Origin: an uncultured Lachnospiraceae bacterium
Lineage (GTDB): Bacteria > Bacillota > Clostridia > Lachnospirales > Lachnospiraceae
Assembly (NCBI GenBank): GCA_951800685.1
Contig: CATOJY010000007.1
Location: 57,003-121,002, forward strand
DNA: 64,000 bases
Reading direction: 5' to 3'
The notes beneath the pieces are model-generated. The model did no database searches. It saw nothing but the letters and a program-made list of their open reading frames with translations, and had not been told where the DNA came from. Of the stretch, positions 9,877 through 21,728 are shown piece by piece. Every line of letters starts with the position of its first letter. Within the stretch, counting starts at the first letter, position 1. The position numbers and the translations under genes were made by a program.

Positions 9877-9916
9877 ACAGTCAATTTGAGAACGATACTC
9901 AGATTGGCTGTTTTTT
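9877..9916 (+). terminator. Strong rho-independent terminator
   Basis: A 14-bp stem including two G-U pairs (9877-9890 with 9898-9911) has a 7-base loop and is followed by six T residues. It separates the DUF6465-type gene from the heat-shock operon. Confidence 0.9.
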
Positions 9917-9963
9917 AATTTCTTTTTTTCATATTTTTTTAATAATTTTTTTGCATGTAGATG

Positions 9964-9992
9964 TTGACAACAAAAATTGTAAGTGATAACTT
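9964..9992 (+). promoter_or_regulatory. Putative promoter of the hrcA operon
   Basis: A perfect TTGACA at 9964-9969 is followed by a weak -10 region (GATAAC or TAACTT, 9985-9992). The CIRCE operator begins 15 bases downstream, the expected place for HrcA control of this promoter. Confidence 0.55.
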
Positions 9993-10006
9993 ACTACTAG
10001 AAGATG

Positions 10007-10033
10007 TTAGCACTCTAAAGAGTTGAGTGCTAA
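10007..10033 (+). promoter_or_regulatory. CIRCE operator for HrcA
   Basis: A perfect CIRCE inverted repeat: TTAGCACTC at 10007-10015, a 9-base spacer, and GAGTGCTAA at 10025-10033. The family is known to bind the HrcA repressor and also to act in the 5' end of the mRNA. It ends 16 bases before the hrcA start, so the operon is autoregulated. Confidence 0.97.
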
Positions 10034-10049
10034 CAATAGGAGAAATGGT

Positions 10050-11075
10050 ATGCAGTTAGATGAAAGAAAATATACAATATTGCAGGCCATCATCCGCACT
10101 TACTTAGAGACGGGTGAGCCGGTAGGAAGCAGAACGATCTCTAAATATACTGATTTGAATCTGAGTTCCGCGACGATCCGCAATGAGATGGCAGATCTGG
10201 AAGAGCTGGGCTACATCTTACAGCCGCATACTTCAGCTGGCCGTATTCCTTCTGACCGAGGGTACCGTCTGTATGTGGATAAGATGATGGAAGAGAAAGA
10301 GCGGGAAGTGGAGGAGATGAGGGAGAGCCTTCTTGAGAAGGAAGACAAGATGGATCACCTTCTAAAGCAGGCAGTGAAGATGCTTGCAAACAATACAGAA
10401 TATGCAGCGATGGTTTCCGCACCGCAGTATCACCGTAATAAATTGAAATTCATCCAATTGTCCCGTGTGGATAGCAGTCATATTCTGACGGTCATCGTAG
10501 TGGAAGGCAATGTAATCAAAAATACGCTGCTGACTGTAGAGGAAGCATTGAGTGATGAAACCCTTCTCAAGCTTAATATTTTACTGAACACGCATTTGAA
10601 TGGTCTGTCCATGGAGCAGATCAATCTGGGTATGATTTCAGCCATGAAGCAGCAAGCGGGGATTCACAGTGACATTGTGGCAGGGGTTATTGATGCGGTA
10701 GCCGAGGCGATTAAGGCGGACGAAGACCTGGAAATCTACACCAGTGGTACGAAAAACTTCTTTAAGTACCCAGAGCTGGCAGACCATGAGAGGGCAAGTG
10801 AGCTGATCACTACATTTGAAGAGAAACAACTTCTTAGTGAGCTTGTGCAGGGGAATCTGGCAGATGAGAACAATACAGGGATACAGGTCTATATCGGCAG
10901 TGAGACGCCAGTACAAGGAATGAGGGACTGCAGTATTGTGACAGCTACGTATGAGCTGGATGAAGGAATGAAGGGAACGATCGGGATTATTGGACCTAAG
11001 AGGATGGATTATGAGAAGGTAGTGACGAACTTGAAGCTGCTGAAAAGTCAGTTAGACGATTTGTATAGAAAATGA
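10050..11075 (+). CDS. hrcA: Heat-inducible transcription repressor HrcA
   Basis: Represses the hrcA-grpE-dnaK-dnaJ group by binding CIRCE; in the known model GroEL keeps it active. The 341-residue protein starts with a winged-helix domain (SSATIRNEMADLEELGY, about residues 35-51) and TSAGRIPSDRGYR, followed by the GAF-like C-terminal region. I chose ATG 10050 because AGGAGA lies just before it; the in-frame TTG at 10023 falls inside the CIRCE element. First gene of a four-gene heat-shock cluster, with grpE about 90 bases downstream. Confidence 0.97.
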   Translation: MQLDERKYTILQAIIRTYLETGEPVGSRTISKYTDLNLSSATIRNEMADLEELGYILQPHTSAGRIPSDRGYRLYVDKMMEEKEREVEEMRESLLEKEDKMDHLLKQAVKMLANNTEYAAMVSAPQYHRNKLKFIQLSRVDSSHILTVIVVEGNVIKNTLLTVEEALSDETLLKLNILLNTHLNGLSMEQINLGMISAMKQQAGIHSDIVAGVIDAVAEAIKADEDLEIYTSGTKNFFKYPELADHERASELITTFEEKQLLSELVQGNLADENNTGIQVYIGSETPVQGMRDCSIVTATYELDEGMKGTIGIIGPKRMDYEKVVTNLKLLKSQLDDLYRK

Positions 11076-11165
11076 GCGCGCTCTTACGGCAGCCAGGCTG
11101 CCAGGTAAAAGGCTATAGGAAGAATCGCCCATATCAATCATAGATGTTAGAAAGGAATGTGTGCC

Positions 11166-11786
11166 GTGGCAGAAGAAAAAGATATCCAGCAGGAAGAAAA
11201 CATGACCAATGAAAGCATTTCGGAAACAACGGAAGAAACGGTTGAAGAAATGACAGAAGAAACAACTGTACAGGAAGACACTGCAGAAGAAACTTCCAAA
11301 GAAAGTAAAAAAGAAAAGAAAAAAAGAGAAAAGGCAGACAAGAAGCAGGATGCCTTGAAAGAAAAAATTGAGGAACTGGAAGACAGAGTGAAACGTCAGA
11401 TGGCGGAGTTTGATAATTTCCGTAAGCGCTCTGAAAAAGAAAAAACTATGATGTTTGAGACAGGAGCAAAAAGTGTGATTGAGAAGATCCTTCCAGTTGT
11501 GGATAATTTTGAGAGAGGTCTGGCGTCTGTATCAGCAGAAGAAAAAGACGGCGGCTTCGCACAGGGGATGGAGATGATCTACAAGCAGCTCATGACAGAA
11601 CTTGAGAAGATGGAAGTAAAGCCGATCCCGGCAGTGGGAGAGGAGTTTAATCCTGACTTCCACAATGCAGTCATGCAGGTGGAGAGTGAAGAGTATGAGA
11701 CTGGTGTGATTGCACAGGAGCTGCAGAAAGGATATACTTACCGTGACAGTGTGGTAAGACACAGTATGGTTGCAGTGGTAAGCTAA
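11166..11786 (+). CDS. grpE: Nucleotide exchange factor GrpE
   Basis: Releases ADP from DnaK so that it can start a new chaperone cycle; acts in the cytosol as a dimer. About 206 residues: a very acidic, Thr/Glu-rich N-terminal tail, a Lys-rich stretch, a long coiled-coil around EELEDRVKRQMAEFDNFRKR and a C-terminal head ending VVRHSMVAVVS, all typical. GTG 11166 is preferred because AAAGGA is 9 bases upstream; the in-frame ATG at 11157 abuts that site. A short hairpin (11088-11102) lies between hrcA and grpE. Confidence 0.95.
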   Translation: MAEEKDIQQEENMTNESISETTEETVEEMTEETTVQEDTAEETSKESKKEKKKREKADKKQDALKEKIEELEDRVKRQMAEFDNFRKRSEKEKTMMFETGAKSVIEKILPVVDNFERGLASVSAEEKDGGFAQGMEMIYKQLMTELEKMEVKPIPAVGEEFNPDFHNAVMQVESEEYETGVIAQELQKGYTYRDSVVRHSMVAVVS

Positions 11787-11947
11787 GGGAAAACCAACAC
11801 TCTAAAGTGCAGGAGCATGTTTGGGGCAGATATAAAGTGCATGTCGGATAGTCTGTGAAAAGAAACAGGAGGGAATAGGGTTCCGGTTCTTCTTTTCAGA
11901 TGATCATAGATAGTTGATAAAAATGTAAAGTAAGGTATCTTTAATAG

Positions 11948-13831
<1,884 letters not shown>

Positions 13832-13912
13832 AGACAAAATGGGATTTTTTGTCAGGGAGCATATCTTTAAGGATATTCTTCCGGGATGAAGCAGACTTGG
13901 AGGATTATAAGT

Positions 13913-15091
13913 ATGGCAGAACAGAAACGAGATTATTACGAGGTGCTTGGCATAGAGAAAAACGCCGACGATGCCGCAATCAAAAAAGCATATAGAGTTC
14001 TGGCTAAGAAATACCATCCGGATATGAATCCCGGCAATGCAGAGGCGGAGAAGAAATTCAAAGAAGCTTCCGAGGCTTATGCGGTTTTGAGTGATCCTGA
14101 GAAAAGACGGCAGTATGACCAGTATGGTCATGCTGCTTTCGATGGTGCAGGCGGGCCGGGCGGATTCGGCGGTTTTGATTTCAACAGCGCAGATTTTACA
14201 GACATTTTTGGTGATATCTTCGGCGACATCTTTGGAGGAGGCCGCCGTGGCGGCAGAAGTAATGGGCCGATGAAAGGAGCAAATATCCGATCCAGTGTCA
14301 GAATTACTTTTGAGGAAGCGGTATTTGGCGTGGATAAGGAGATTGAGTTGACGCTTAAGGATGAATGTACGTCCTGTCACGGAACTGGTGCGAAACCGGG
14401 AACCAGCCCAGAGACTTGTTCGAAGTGCGGCGGTAAGGGGCAGGTAGTATTTACCCAGAACTCTTTCTTCGGTACAGTCAGAAATGTACAGACCTGCCCA
14501 GACTGTCATGGAACTGGTAAGGTCATCAAAGATAAGTGCCCGGATTGCCGTGGCACGGGTTATATTGCGAACAGGAAGAAGATACAAGTATCTATTCCGG
14601 CAGGTATTGATAATGGTCAGTGCGTTCGGATCCGTGAAAAGGGGGAACCTGGAACGAACGGTGGACCAAGAGGTGATCTGCTGGTAGAAGTTGTAGTAGG
14701 CAGACATCCTATTTTCCAGCGGCAGGATGAGAACATATACTCTACAGTACCTATGTCCTTCGCGATTGCAGCGCTGGGTGGTGATATTGTGATTGATACG
14801 GTGGATGGCAGAGTAATTTACGAGGTTAAGGCCGGAACCCAGACTGACACGAAAGTGCGCTTGAAAGGCAAAGGCGTTCCTTCCCTGCGCAATAGGGATA
14901 TCAGGGGTGATCATTACGTGACGCTGGTAGTACAGGTGCCGGATAAGCTGTCTCATGAGGCGAAGGATCTCCTGAAAAAGTTCGATGAAGAGACAGGGGA
15001 TACCTTAAATGCGGCAAAGAATGTGACCTCTGGCCGTGCGGAGGAGACGACAAGCGGCAAGGGAAGGGGAAAAAAGAAAAAGCTCTGGTAA
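13913..15091 (+). CDS. dnaJ: Chaperone protein DnaJ (Hsp40)
   Basis: Co-chaperone that stimulates the DnaK ATPase and presents substrates. The 392 residues have the J domain (residues about 4-70, with KYHPDMNPG carrying HPD), a Gly/Phe-rich linker, the zinc centre with four CXXCXGXG repeats ([32 protein letters not shown]) and the C-terminal peptide-binding domains. The end is unusually basic (GRGKKKKLW). ATG 13913 follows GGAGGATTATAAGT and starts the usual [13 protein letters not shown]; an in-frame ATG at 13886 has no such support. Last gene of the heat-shock cluster, with a strong terminator after it. Confidence 0.97.
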   Translation: MAEQKRDYYEVLGIEKNADDAAIKKAYRVLAKKYHPDMNPGNAEAEKKFKEASEAYAVLSDPEKRRQYDQYGHAAFDGAGGPGGFGGFDFNSADFTDIFGDIFGDIFGGGRRGGRSNGPMKGANIRSSVRITFEEAVFGVDKEIELTLKDECTSCHGTGAKPGTSPETCSKCGGKGQVVFTQNSFFGTVRNVQTCPDCHGTGKVIKDKCPDCRGTGYIANRKKIQVSIPAGIDNGQCVRIREKGEPGTNGGPRGDLLVEVVVGRHPIFQRQDENIYSTVPMSFAIAALGGDIVIDTVDGRVIYEVKAGTQTDTKVRLKGKGVPSLRNRDIRGDHYVTLVVQVPDKLSHEAKDLLKKFDEETGDTLNAAKNVTSGRAEETTSGKGRGKKKKLW

Positions 15092-15126
15092 TGGTCAGCT
15101 ATAGAATGAAATACGGAGGATAGAAG

Positions 15127-15165
15127 AGCGGTAGAATTACTTATGAAGTAGTTCTGCTGCTTTTT
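15127..15165 (+). terminator. Terminator of the heat-shock operon
   Basis: A 16-bp stem with some G-U pairs (15127-15142 with 15146-15161) has a 3-base ATG loop and ends in five T residues. Confidence 0.9.
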
Positions 15166-15244
15166 ATGTTTTGAGCAGCATGTGCTAGGTTTACTATTTT
15201 TGGCATCATAATATGTTGTACAACTTTTTCTGATTGTATAAGTG

Positions 15245-15301
15245 TGCTATAATAAATAAGATATAGAGATGAATTTCGAGGATAATAGTCTATTCATCTC
15301 T
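15245..15301 (+). promoter_or_regulatory. Extended -10 promoter and 5' hairpin of the small propeptide-like gene
   Basis: TGC followed by TATAAT (15245-15253) forms an extended -10 element without a recognisable -35 box. A 10-bp stem (15265-15274 with 15292-15301, loop 17) begins almost exactly where transcription should start, so the mRNA would carry a hairpin at its 5' end. This could stabilise the transcript or be an operator; the sequence alone does not decide. Confidence 0.5.
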
Positions 15302-15336
15302 AAATAATCAGACAAAATAAAAGGAAAGGGGATTTG

Positions 15337-15726
15337 ATGAAGAAAAAGATGTGGGCAGTGGGAGCGATTGCTGTGATGGTGATTATCGCAGTATTTGGTG
15401 GATGGTATGTGGCATTTTGTGAATTTGGAATAGGGCCGGCATTTCCATTTCTACCTATGGCACAGTTGGAAGAGGGGGATATGATATCAGTGGAGCTGGC
15501 GGATCACCCGCTTATGGCATTGACTGAGACACAGGAGCAGGCGCAGGAGATAGCAGAATTATACGGAATTGAGATGATATCGTTTGAAGAAGGCATAGCG
15601 GTGTACGACACAGATCAAGATCCCTATGATGTGATTACTGAAGGGGAGAAAAAAGGATATCCAGCCCTGTCGCTCAATTATGTCAGGGAAGCAGATGAAT
15701 GGAATAGTATGCTTGAGTTCGAGTAG
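15337..15726 (+). CDS. Small membrane-anchored protein resembling a subtilase propeptide
   Basis: A 129-residue protein with a basic start and one hydrophobic segment (about residues 5-28), so it is exported or membrane-anchored. The remaining domain resembles the propeptide region of the protease encoded just downstream: EQAQEIAELYGIEMISFEEG aligns with EEAQMIAEAYNAEIVSFEYG, with 12 of 20 identical. It therefore looks like a free-standing inhibitor/chaperone domain of the subtilase-propeptide type; this is inference from similarity between neighbours. ATG 15337 follows AAAGGGGA; a TTG just before it at 15334 is the alternative. The protease gene starts 31 bases after its stop. Confidence 0.7.
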   Translation: MKKKMWAVGAIAVMVIIAVFGGWYVAFCEFGIGPAFPFLPMAQLEEGDMISVELADHPLMALTETQEQAQEIAELYGIEMISFEEGIAVYDTDQDPYDVITEGEKKGYPALSLNYVREADEWNSMLEFE

Positions 15727-15757
15727 TTGGTAAAGAGTGTGTAGTGGAGGAAACGTA

Positions 15758-16129
15758 ATGACTGGTAAAAGAGGAAGAAAAAACAGGGTGTTTTTGTCAA
15801 TATTGCTTTCTATGGCACTGCTTGTAGAACCTGCTGGAGCAGCAGTCGTTCATGCAGAAAATGGTGTAGAGACAGAAGTTTCTCTGGAGGAGAATGAGAA
15901 TAAAGAGGATGATGGAAATTTAAATATTGACAGTAGTGATGACGGAAAAACAGAGGAAGAAAGTCAAAAACCAGATGCCGAAGAGGGGGAGCAGGATCCT
16001 TCGGATAAAGATGATCAGGAGGATGGGAATTCTAAAGAGGATTCAGATAAGGATTCGGAAGAGACACCAGAGGAGACGCCGGATAAGGATCCGGAAGAAA
16101 TTCCAGAGGATGTAGATAAGGATCCGTAA
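15758..16129 (+). CDS. N-terminal fragment of the interrupted subtilisin-like protease
   Basis: Encodes 123 residues: a signal peptide (hydrophobic stretch LSILLSMALLVEPAGAAVV, probable cleavage after VHA) and a highly acidic Asp/Glu/Pro repeat region built on variants of DKDPEE and EETPEE. The stop is TAA at 16127-16129. The same frame stays open to the protease stop at 19846, and neighbouring repeat units have GAA at the equivalent place, so one G-to-T change explains the stop. ATG 15758 has GGAGG seven bases upstream. Read it together with the next entry as one broken gene, unless the stop is a sequencing error or is read through. Confidence 0.75.
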   Translation: MTGKRGRKNRVFLSILLSMALLVEPAGAAVVHAENGVETEVSLEENENKEDDGNLNIDSSDDGKTEEESQKPDAEEGEQDPSDKDDQEDGNSKEDSDKDSEETPEETPDKDPEEIPEDVDKDP

Positions 16130-19100
16130 GAGACGCCAGAGGAGACACCGGATAACGATCTGGAGGAGACACCAGAAGAAACTCCTGAGGAAGAGATAGA
16201 GGAAAATCTGGATGAAGAAGAGAATGACCAGGACGTAGAAACTGTTTCTGGAAATGGCGATTTGCTTGAGCAGGAGGAAGAAGAAAAAGAGGGTTTAGAA
16301 GGATTTTCGGAGATGCCTTCGACATATAAACTTACCAGAGAGCAGATGAGAAGCAAAGCGGATTTGTCTGTGCATCTTAGCGAAATCAGTAATTATGATG
16401 AAGGATCTGATTATGTAAAAGGAGAGGTCATTACCTTTGCAGAGTCCGAGGAAGAGGCGCAGATGATCGCTGAGGCATATAATGCGGAGATTGTTTCCTT
16501 CGAATATGGCATTCTGACATTGAAACTGAACAAGAAGGATTCTGTCAGCAAAGCTATACGGGCGGCTGCCAACGAGGAGTTGAATCTTCCTGCAGTGTGG
16601 CCTAATTACTACCGGTATGCATTTTCGGAAGAAAATATGGCGGAGGATAACCAGGCAGAGAGCGGCGAAAGTAGTAATATAGAAATCACAACAGAAGAAT
16701 ATGAGATAGAAAGTTATGCCGCAGATACACAGATCAGTGGAGAGGATTATACAGAATCAGATTATTTATCAGTACTTGCCTATGATGATGAATGTCTGAA
16801 GCCGGCAAGCGCATCTTATCAATGGCATCATACGGTGATTGGGTCTGCCTATGCATGGACCGAAGGTTATACTGGTAAAGGAATAACAGTTGCGGTTCTT
16901 GATACCGGAGTTGATACCAATCACGGGGATTTATCTGCCACGAGTATTACTTCGAATGGGACAAACGATCAGGTAGGCCATGGGACACATGTGGCTGGAA
17001 TTATTGGCGCTAAAGCAGGGAATGGAATCGGAGGAGCCGGTGTCGCACCGGAAGTTACGCTGCTTAGCGGAAACGTTCTGCCAGATGGAACAGGGACAGA
17101 CGCTGATATCATGCAGGCAATCATGGCAGCATGCGGACAAGATGCAGATATTATCAATATGAGTCTGGGCGGAGTTGGCTATAATGGAGCGTTCCAGGAT
17201 GTTGTAAATCAAGCTTATGCAGAAGGAACGGCAATCTTTGCGGCGGCCGGAAATGATGGTGGGACTAATTATAATTATCCTGCATGTTATGATCATGTTA
17301 TCAGTGTGGCAGCTACAGATAAAGGCAACACCCGCGCAAGTTTTTCTAATTATGGTGACAAGGTGGATTTGAGTGCACCAGGAGCATCGATCTGGTCTAC
17401 GGGTTGGCAGGGTGAAGGAAGTAAGCAGTATACCTATGTGGAAATGGGTGGTACTTCTATGGCATGTCCGGTAGCTGCAGGGGAAGCGGCTGTTATTTTG
17501 TCTGGTAATGCAGAAGTGCGCAGCAAGAGTGGGGCAGAGAGAGTCGATGCCTTAGAGAAGTTGATGAAAGCCAATACGATCAGGATTGGTTCGGGCATGG
17601 GCTCCGGTATCACCAGCCTGACAAAAGTATTCAAATTAAATACCGCGATTCAGAAGCCGAAGGCGCCATCGATTACGATCACTCCGGACAACAGCGCGGC
17701 AGCACAGAAAGTAACAGTGGTAATTACAAAACCGCAGAATGATACCACGATTTATTATACGATAAATGGGAAAACGCCGGTTTATAAGAATGGCGAAACA
17801 GATACGAATACAAAAGAGTATACAGGTGAGTTTACGATCAACGACAGCGCAAAAGCAACGATTAAAGCGATTGCGGTGAATGAGAGCGGTGTGGCTGGTC
17901 CGGTCAAATCTGCAACTTATGTATTAAAGCCCTATGTGAATAGTATTGTAATATCTGGTATACAGCAGGTCGCTAAGGGTAAGAGCATACAGTTGTCTGC
18001 AGAAATTCTGCCTGCTTATGCTACGAACAAGAAAGTGACGTGGGAGTTATATGAGAGTGATGGAAAGACAAAGATAGATCCGTCATCAAAGGATAAAGCA
18101 GTTGCCAATGCCTCTAAAGCTAAAGGGGTGAGTATCTCGGCATCGGGCAGAGTAACAGCGACTGCAAAAGCGGTTGAAGATAGTTATATTGTCCGTGTCA
18201 CAGCCAAAGATGATGGGCATGTGAAGGCGGAGGATTATCCGATTACGGTAATTGCTGCTACTAAGGTCGGCACAGCCAAATTTAAAAAAACAAAAGTAGA
18301 TCTGGTAATTCCTGTGACGTCTCAAGACCCTAATGCTGATCTTTCTTCGATCTTTGAAGCTGTGGAGATGGATAAGAAGACATTAGTGCCAGTAACAGAT
18401 TTTAGGTGGAGCAGCAGCAATACATCAGTTGCAACGGTAAATGACCAGGGTGTGGTTACTCCGCATAAGGCTGGTAAAGCAACGATCACAGCTTTAGCCA
18501 AAGATTCCAGCGGCAAAAAGGCAACGATTACGGTGACAATTAAGCAGTTGGCGACTGGAATAGAGATAACAGGTAACGATAAGATTGCGGCAGGGAAAAG
18601 CATGACGTTTAAGGCGGAAGTGACACCTGTTGACGTGACGGTCAAGAAAGTGAAGTGGGAACTATACAACGAAGCAGGAACGAAAATCAATTTAAAAGAC
18701 AGAGCGAATGCCAGCTGGGCCAGAGCACAAGGCGTTAGTATTAATGAAGCAAATGGCAGACTGACAACGACCGCAAAAGCGGTGGGTGGAAAATATACTG
18801 TCAAGGCGATCACAACGGATGGAACAGAGTTAACTGCAGTAAAAGAGATAACGGTTAAAAAGGGTATTGTAACTGGAATTACATTTTCAAAGAAAGAATA
18901 CAGTAAAGTAACACTTTTCAGGAAACAGTTTTCTGCGGCGACACCTACAACAGCGACGATCACAGCCAATATCGCCGGCAACGGAGATGCGGATTTGGGT
19001 TATACGGTGACCAACAGTAATAAAGGGATCGCAACGGTCACAGACAGCAGGAGTGGTAATGTTATAACGCTTACCATCAAAGCTACCGGTAAATCAACAG

Positions 19101-19846
19101 GAAAGACAAATATTACGATTGCGGCTACGGATGGGTCCGGAAAGAAATTGGCATGTGCGGTTACCGTGAATAACCCGGTTTCTGGCATCACAGTAGCGCC
19201 TACCGGCAGCAATAATGAGTATGTATCACAAGGCAAGTCTTTGCAGTTAAAGGCCACAGTAGAAACAGAATATGGAACAATAGCGAATAAAGGCGTGACA
19301 TGGGAGTTATATAAAGGAAATAGAAAAGTGGATCCCAGGTCGAAGGACAAAGCAGAAGCTGATTGGGCAAAATCATTAGGAGTGAGTATTTCTGCATCTG
19401 GAAAAATAACGGCTGTGGGTCAGTCCAAGAAGAGTGCAGGGGCGGTGAAAGGATCCTATCTCGTCAAGGCTGTGGCAAAGGATGGAAGCGGGGCGGTCGG
19501 CCAGTATAAGATTACTGTGGTCAAGCCAACGCAGCTGCTTTATTTGTATGATTCTTATGGCGCATGGAGTACAAGATATGCAGAGCCATTTACCCCAACG
19601 CCGGTAGGTAAGGCGCGGATTGCATACATAGCGACGGATATGCAGCAAGGATCTTTTGCAGTATCTTCGTCAAATCCAGGAGTCATCTCTGTAACCTGGG
19701 ATATCCTTAGGGATTCTGAGACGGGAGTTTCATATCCTTGTGTGAAGTTTTTTGCACATAATAAAGCTGGAAAGGCAACCATTACGATTAAAGCAATGGA
19801 TGGCAGTGGAAAGCAGATTAAATATAACTGTGTCGTGATGCAATAA
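16130..19846 (+). pseudogene. Main part of interrupted secreted subtilisin-like protease with Big_2 domains
   Basis: Same frame as the fragment before it; without the TAA the protein would be about 1362 residues. It contains an acidic linker, a propeptide-like region (about 16375-16640), and a peptidase S8 domain with Asp in LDTG (codon 16901), His in GHGTHVAG (codon 16979) and Ser in GGTSMA (codon 17456), so the catalytic triad is intact. A chitobiase-like segment follows at about 17650-17930, then several Big_2-type Ig-like domains to the C-terminus. No LPXTG is seen. The only upstream start after the stop, TTG 16262, has no ribosome binding site, and a protein made from there would lack a signal peptide. 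I therefore call it a pseudogene, pending check of the stop codon. Confidence 0.75.
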
Positions 19847-19883
19847 GGCTGATCCTTTTTAAGGAGGCTGGCTGGGTAATGAG

Positions 19884-19916
19884 GCCGTGCGGAAAGAACT
19901 TTTCCGTGCGGCTTTT
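19884..19916 (+). terminator. Terminator after the protease gene
   Basis: A 12-bp stem with two wobble pairs (19884-19895 with 19901-19912) is followed by TTTTATT. Confidence 0.8.
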
Positions 19917-20029
19917 ATTGACGTATTTTGCAACGCATATTTTTAATGGATGAAAGACATGTATCCTGTAATATGCAAATTTATTTGTATCATTTTTCTT
20001 ATCATTTTCTTAGTTTTCCCCAATTTAAC

Positions 20030-20137
20030 TATACAATCTTCCATTTTTCGGCTATAATAAAAAAGATTTTTGGCTGTATACTAATTTGTGTATATTGCAA
20101 AACCTAAAAAGAAAAGTTTTAGGTAATATACGTATAT
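20030..20137 (+). promoter_or_regulatory. AT-rich control region upstream of the DUF3048 lipoprotein gene
   Basis: Within the roughly 350-base gap 19917-20266 there is TATACA-17-TATAAT (20030-20058), an 8-bp inverted repeat (20102-20109 with 20117-20124) and a perfect 12-bp palindrome ATATACGTATAT at 20126-20137. The promoter is plausible. The palindromes lie about 45-80 bases after it and could be operator sites or mRNA structure. I see no gene in this gap. Confidence 0.45.
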
Positions 20138-20266
20138 CCACAAATAATAAACCTAAAAACAGAAATTTTATGCGCACACGAGGTTATGAATAGCGGATAA
20201 ATGATATCTGCGCAGAGGCAAACGACCAGCATTACCAAAGAAAGGCGATGTAGAAAAGAGGTAAAA

Positions 20267-21514
20267 ATGTTACGGAGGAGAATTGCGTTAGCAGGAGTTA
20301 CGATACTGTGCATGACAACAGGACTGATTGGATGTGGAACAAAAGAAGAGCCTGTACCTGTGCCGGAAGTAGATGAAGTGGTGGAGGAAGAGCCTGCACC
20401 GGAAGTAGAAGAGGAGCCGGAGGAGGAAATTCCTGAACTTACGACAGCTTATCCAGTTATTGGAGAGCGGGTGAGCGAGAACGGTAGGATTCAGAGTTAT
20501 CTGACAGGGCAATGGACAGATGAGAAGATTGCGTTAAGAAGGCCGATCGCAGTAATGATCCCAAACAACGCGCCAGCGATGCCACAGTATGGATTATCCA
20601 AAGCAGGTATTATCTACGAGGCACCGGTGGAAGGGCGCATTACCAGATTGATGGCAATGTTTGAGGATTTCGATGAGCTGGAGCGGATCGGACCGGTGAG
20701 AAGCAGCAGGGATTATTATGTCTATACAGCTATGGGGTATGAGGCAATCTACTGTAACTGGGGGTTGGCAAGGCCTTATGTAGAGGAATTAATTAACAGG
20801 CCAGAGTATTATAATGTCAGCGCGTCAGTGGAAGGTATTCACAATCCGGCGGATGAGGCTTTTGGCAGGGTGAAGCGTCCAGGATATGCAACGGAATTTA
20901 CCGGATACCTTATGATTGAAGGTTTATTTAAGGCTGTGGACAGACTTGGTTATGATTGGGACTATGATGATAAATATGTTCCGCCATTCTTGTTTGCAGC
21001 AGATGATGTGACAGCAGATTATGTTGAGAAGGAAGATGCTGTCATGGTGTATCCTGGTGGGAAGTCGGGTAGTAATGCCAGTGGTTATGGTTCTTATCAT
21101 CCGTATTTTGAATATCATGAAGAGGACCATCTGTATTACAGATATCAGGATGGTAAGAAGCAGATAGATGAATATAATAATGAACAATTGACGGTCAGCA
21201 ATGTTGTGTTCCAGTACTGTCATGGTGAGGTAAGGGACAGTCATGATTATCTTGCGTTTGGAGTACATGGTGAAGGAGATGCAATCGTCTTCACCAATGG
21301 GAAAGCGATCAAGGGTAAATGGATGCGCTATGATGGTGATTTTACGCCAGCGAAATTCTATGATGAAGCTGGGGAGGAGATCATCTTCAACCAGGGTAAG
21401 ACATGGATCTGCAATATCTGGCAGGAATATGGTGAGTATGTAGAGTACGGCAAGGATGACGAGGGTTTAAGTACACCGGATATGCCGTCAGTCAAGGGAT
21501 CTGACGCTTCATAA
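20267..21514 (+). CDS. DUF3048 domain lipoprotein (YerB-like)
   Basis: A 415-residue lipoprotein: a basic start, a hydrophobic segment and a lipobox LIGC give membrane anchoring through the Cys at about residue 26. An acidic Pro/Glu linker (EEPAPEVEEEPEEE) follows, then the DUF3048 domain with conserved stretches RRPIAVMIPNN, YEAPVEGRITRLMA and RIGPVRSSRDYY. B. subtilis YerB belongs to this family; its molecular role is not established to my knowledge. ATG 20267 follows AAGAGGTAAAA; longer in-frame starts upstream have no such site. No partner gene is obvious, and prmA lies about 200 bases on. Confidence 0.88.
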   Translation: MLRRRIALAGVTILCMTTGLIGCGTKEEPVPVPEVDEVVEEEPAPEVEEEPEEEIPELTTAYPVIGERVSENGRIQSYLTGQWTDEKIALRRPIAVMIPNNAPAMPQYGLSKAGIIYEAPVEGRITRLMAMFEDFDELERIGPVRSSRDYYVYTAMGYEAIYCNWGLARPYVEELINRPEYYNVSASVEGIHNPADEAFGRVKRPGYATEFTGYLMIEGLFKAVDRLGYDWDYDDKYVPPFLFAADDVTADYVEKEDAVMVYPGGKSGSNASGYGSYHPYFEYHEEDHLYYRYQDGKKQIDEYNNEQLTVSNVVFQYCHGEVRDSHDYLAFGVHGEGDAIVFTNGKAIKGKWMRYDGDFTPAKFYDEAGEEIIFNQGKTWICNIWQEYGEYVEYGKDDEGLSTPDMPSVKGSDAS

Positions 21515-21526
21515 GCAGTTTTACAC

Positions 21527-21570
21527 GAAAGCAGCATTCGTCCAAAGAGATTGGCGGGGATGCTGCTTTC
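21527..21570 (+). terminator. Possible weak terminator hairpin after the DUF3048 gene
   Basis: An 11-bp perfect stem (21527-21537 with 21560-21570) lies 12 bases after the stop codon. No T run follows, so it may be a transcript-stabilising hairpin rather than a terminator. Confidence 0.35.
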
Positions 21571-21728
21571 ACAGCTTGCAATTCCAGGTATACACGCCTT
21601 ATGCTTTCGGTTATAATGAAAATTGAAATTCTGTTGCTGGCGGGGATCTGAAAACCGGCAGCGATGATTGAGAGAAGCCGTATAAATGATAATTCAAGAA
21701 ATTTTAACAGCGATAGGGGTAAATTGAA

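Noticed and set aside
11794..11820. CIRCE-like half site upstream of dnaK
   Set aside because: Only the left arm and the start of the spacer resemble CIRCE; the right arm has no inverted match. The true operator is before hrcA.
15900..16250. Acidic repeat region as a CRISPR-like or satellite repeat
   Set aside because: The repetition reflects coding for DKDPEE/EETPEE units in one reading frame, not spaced direct repeats.
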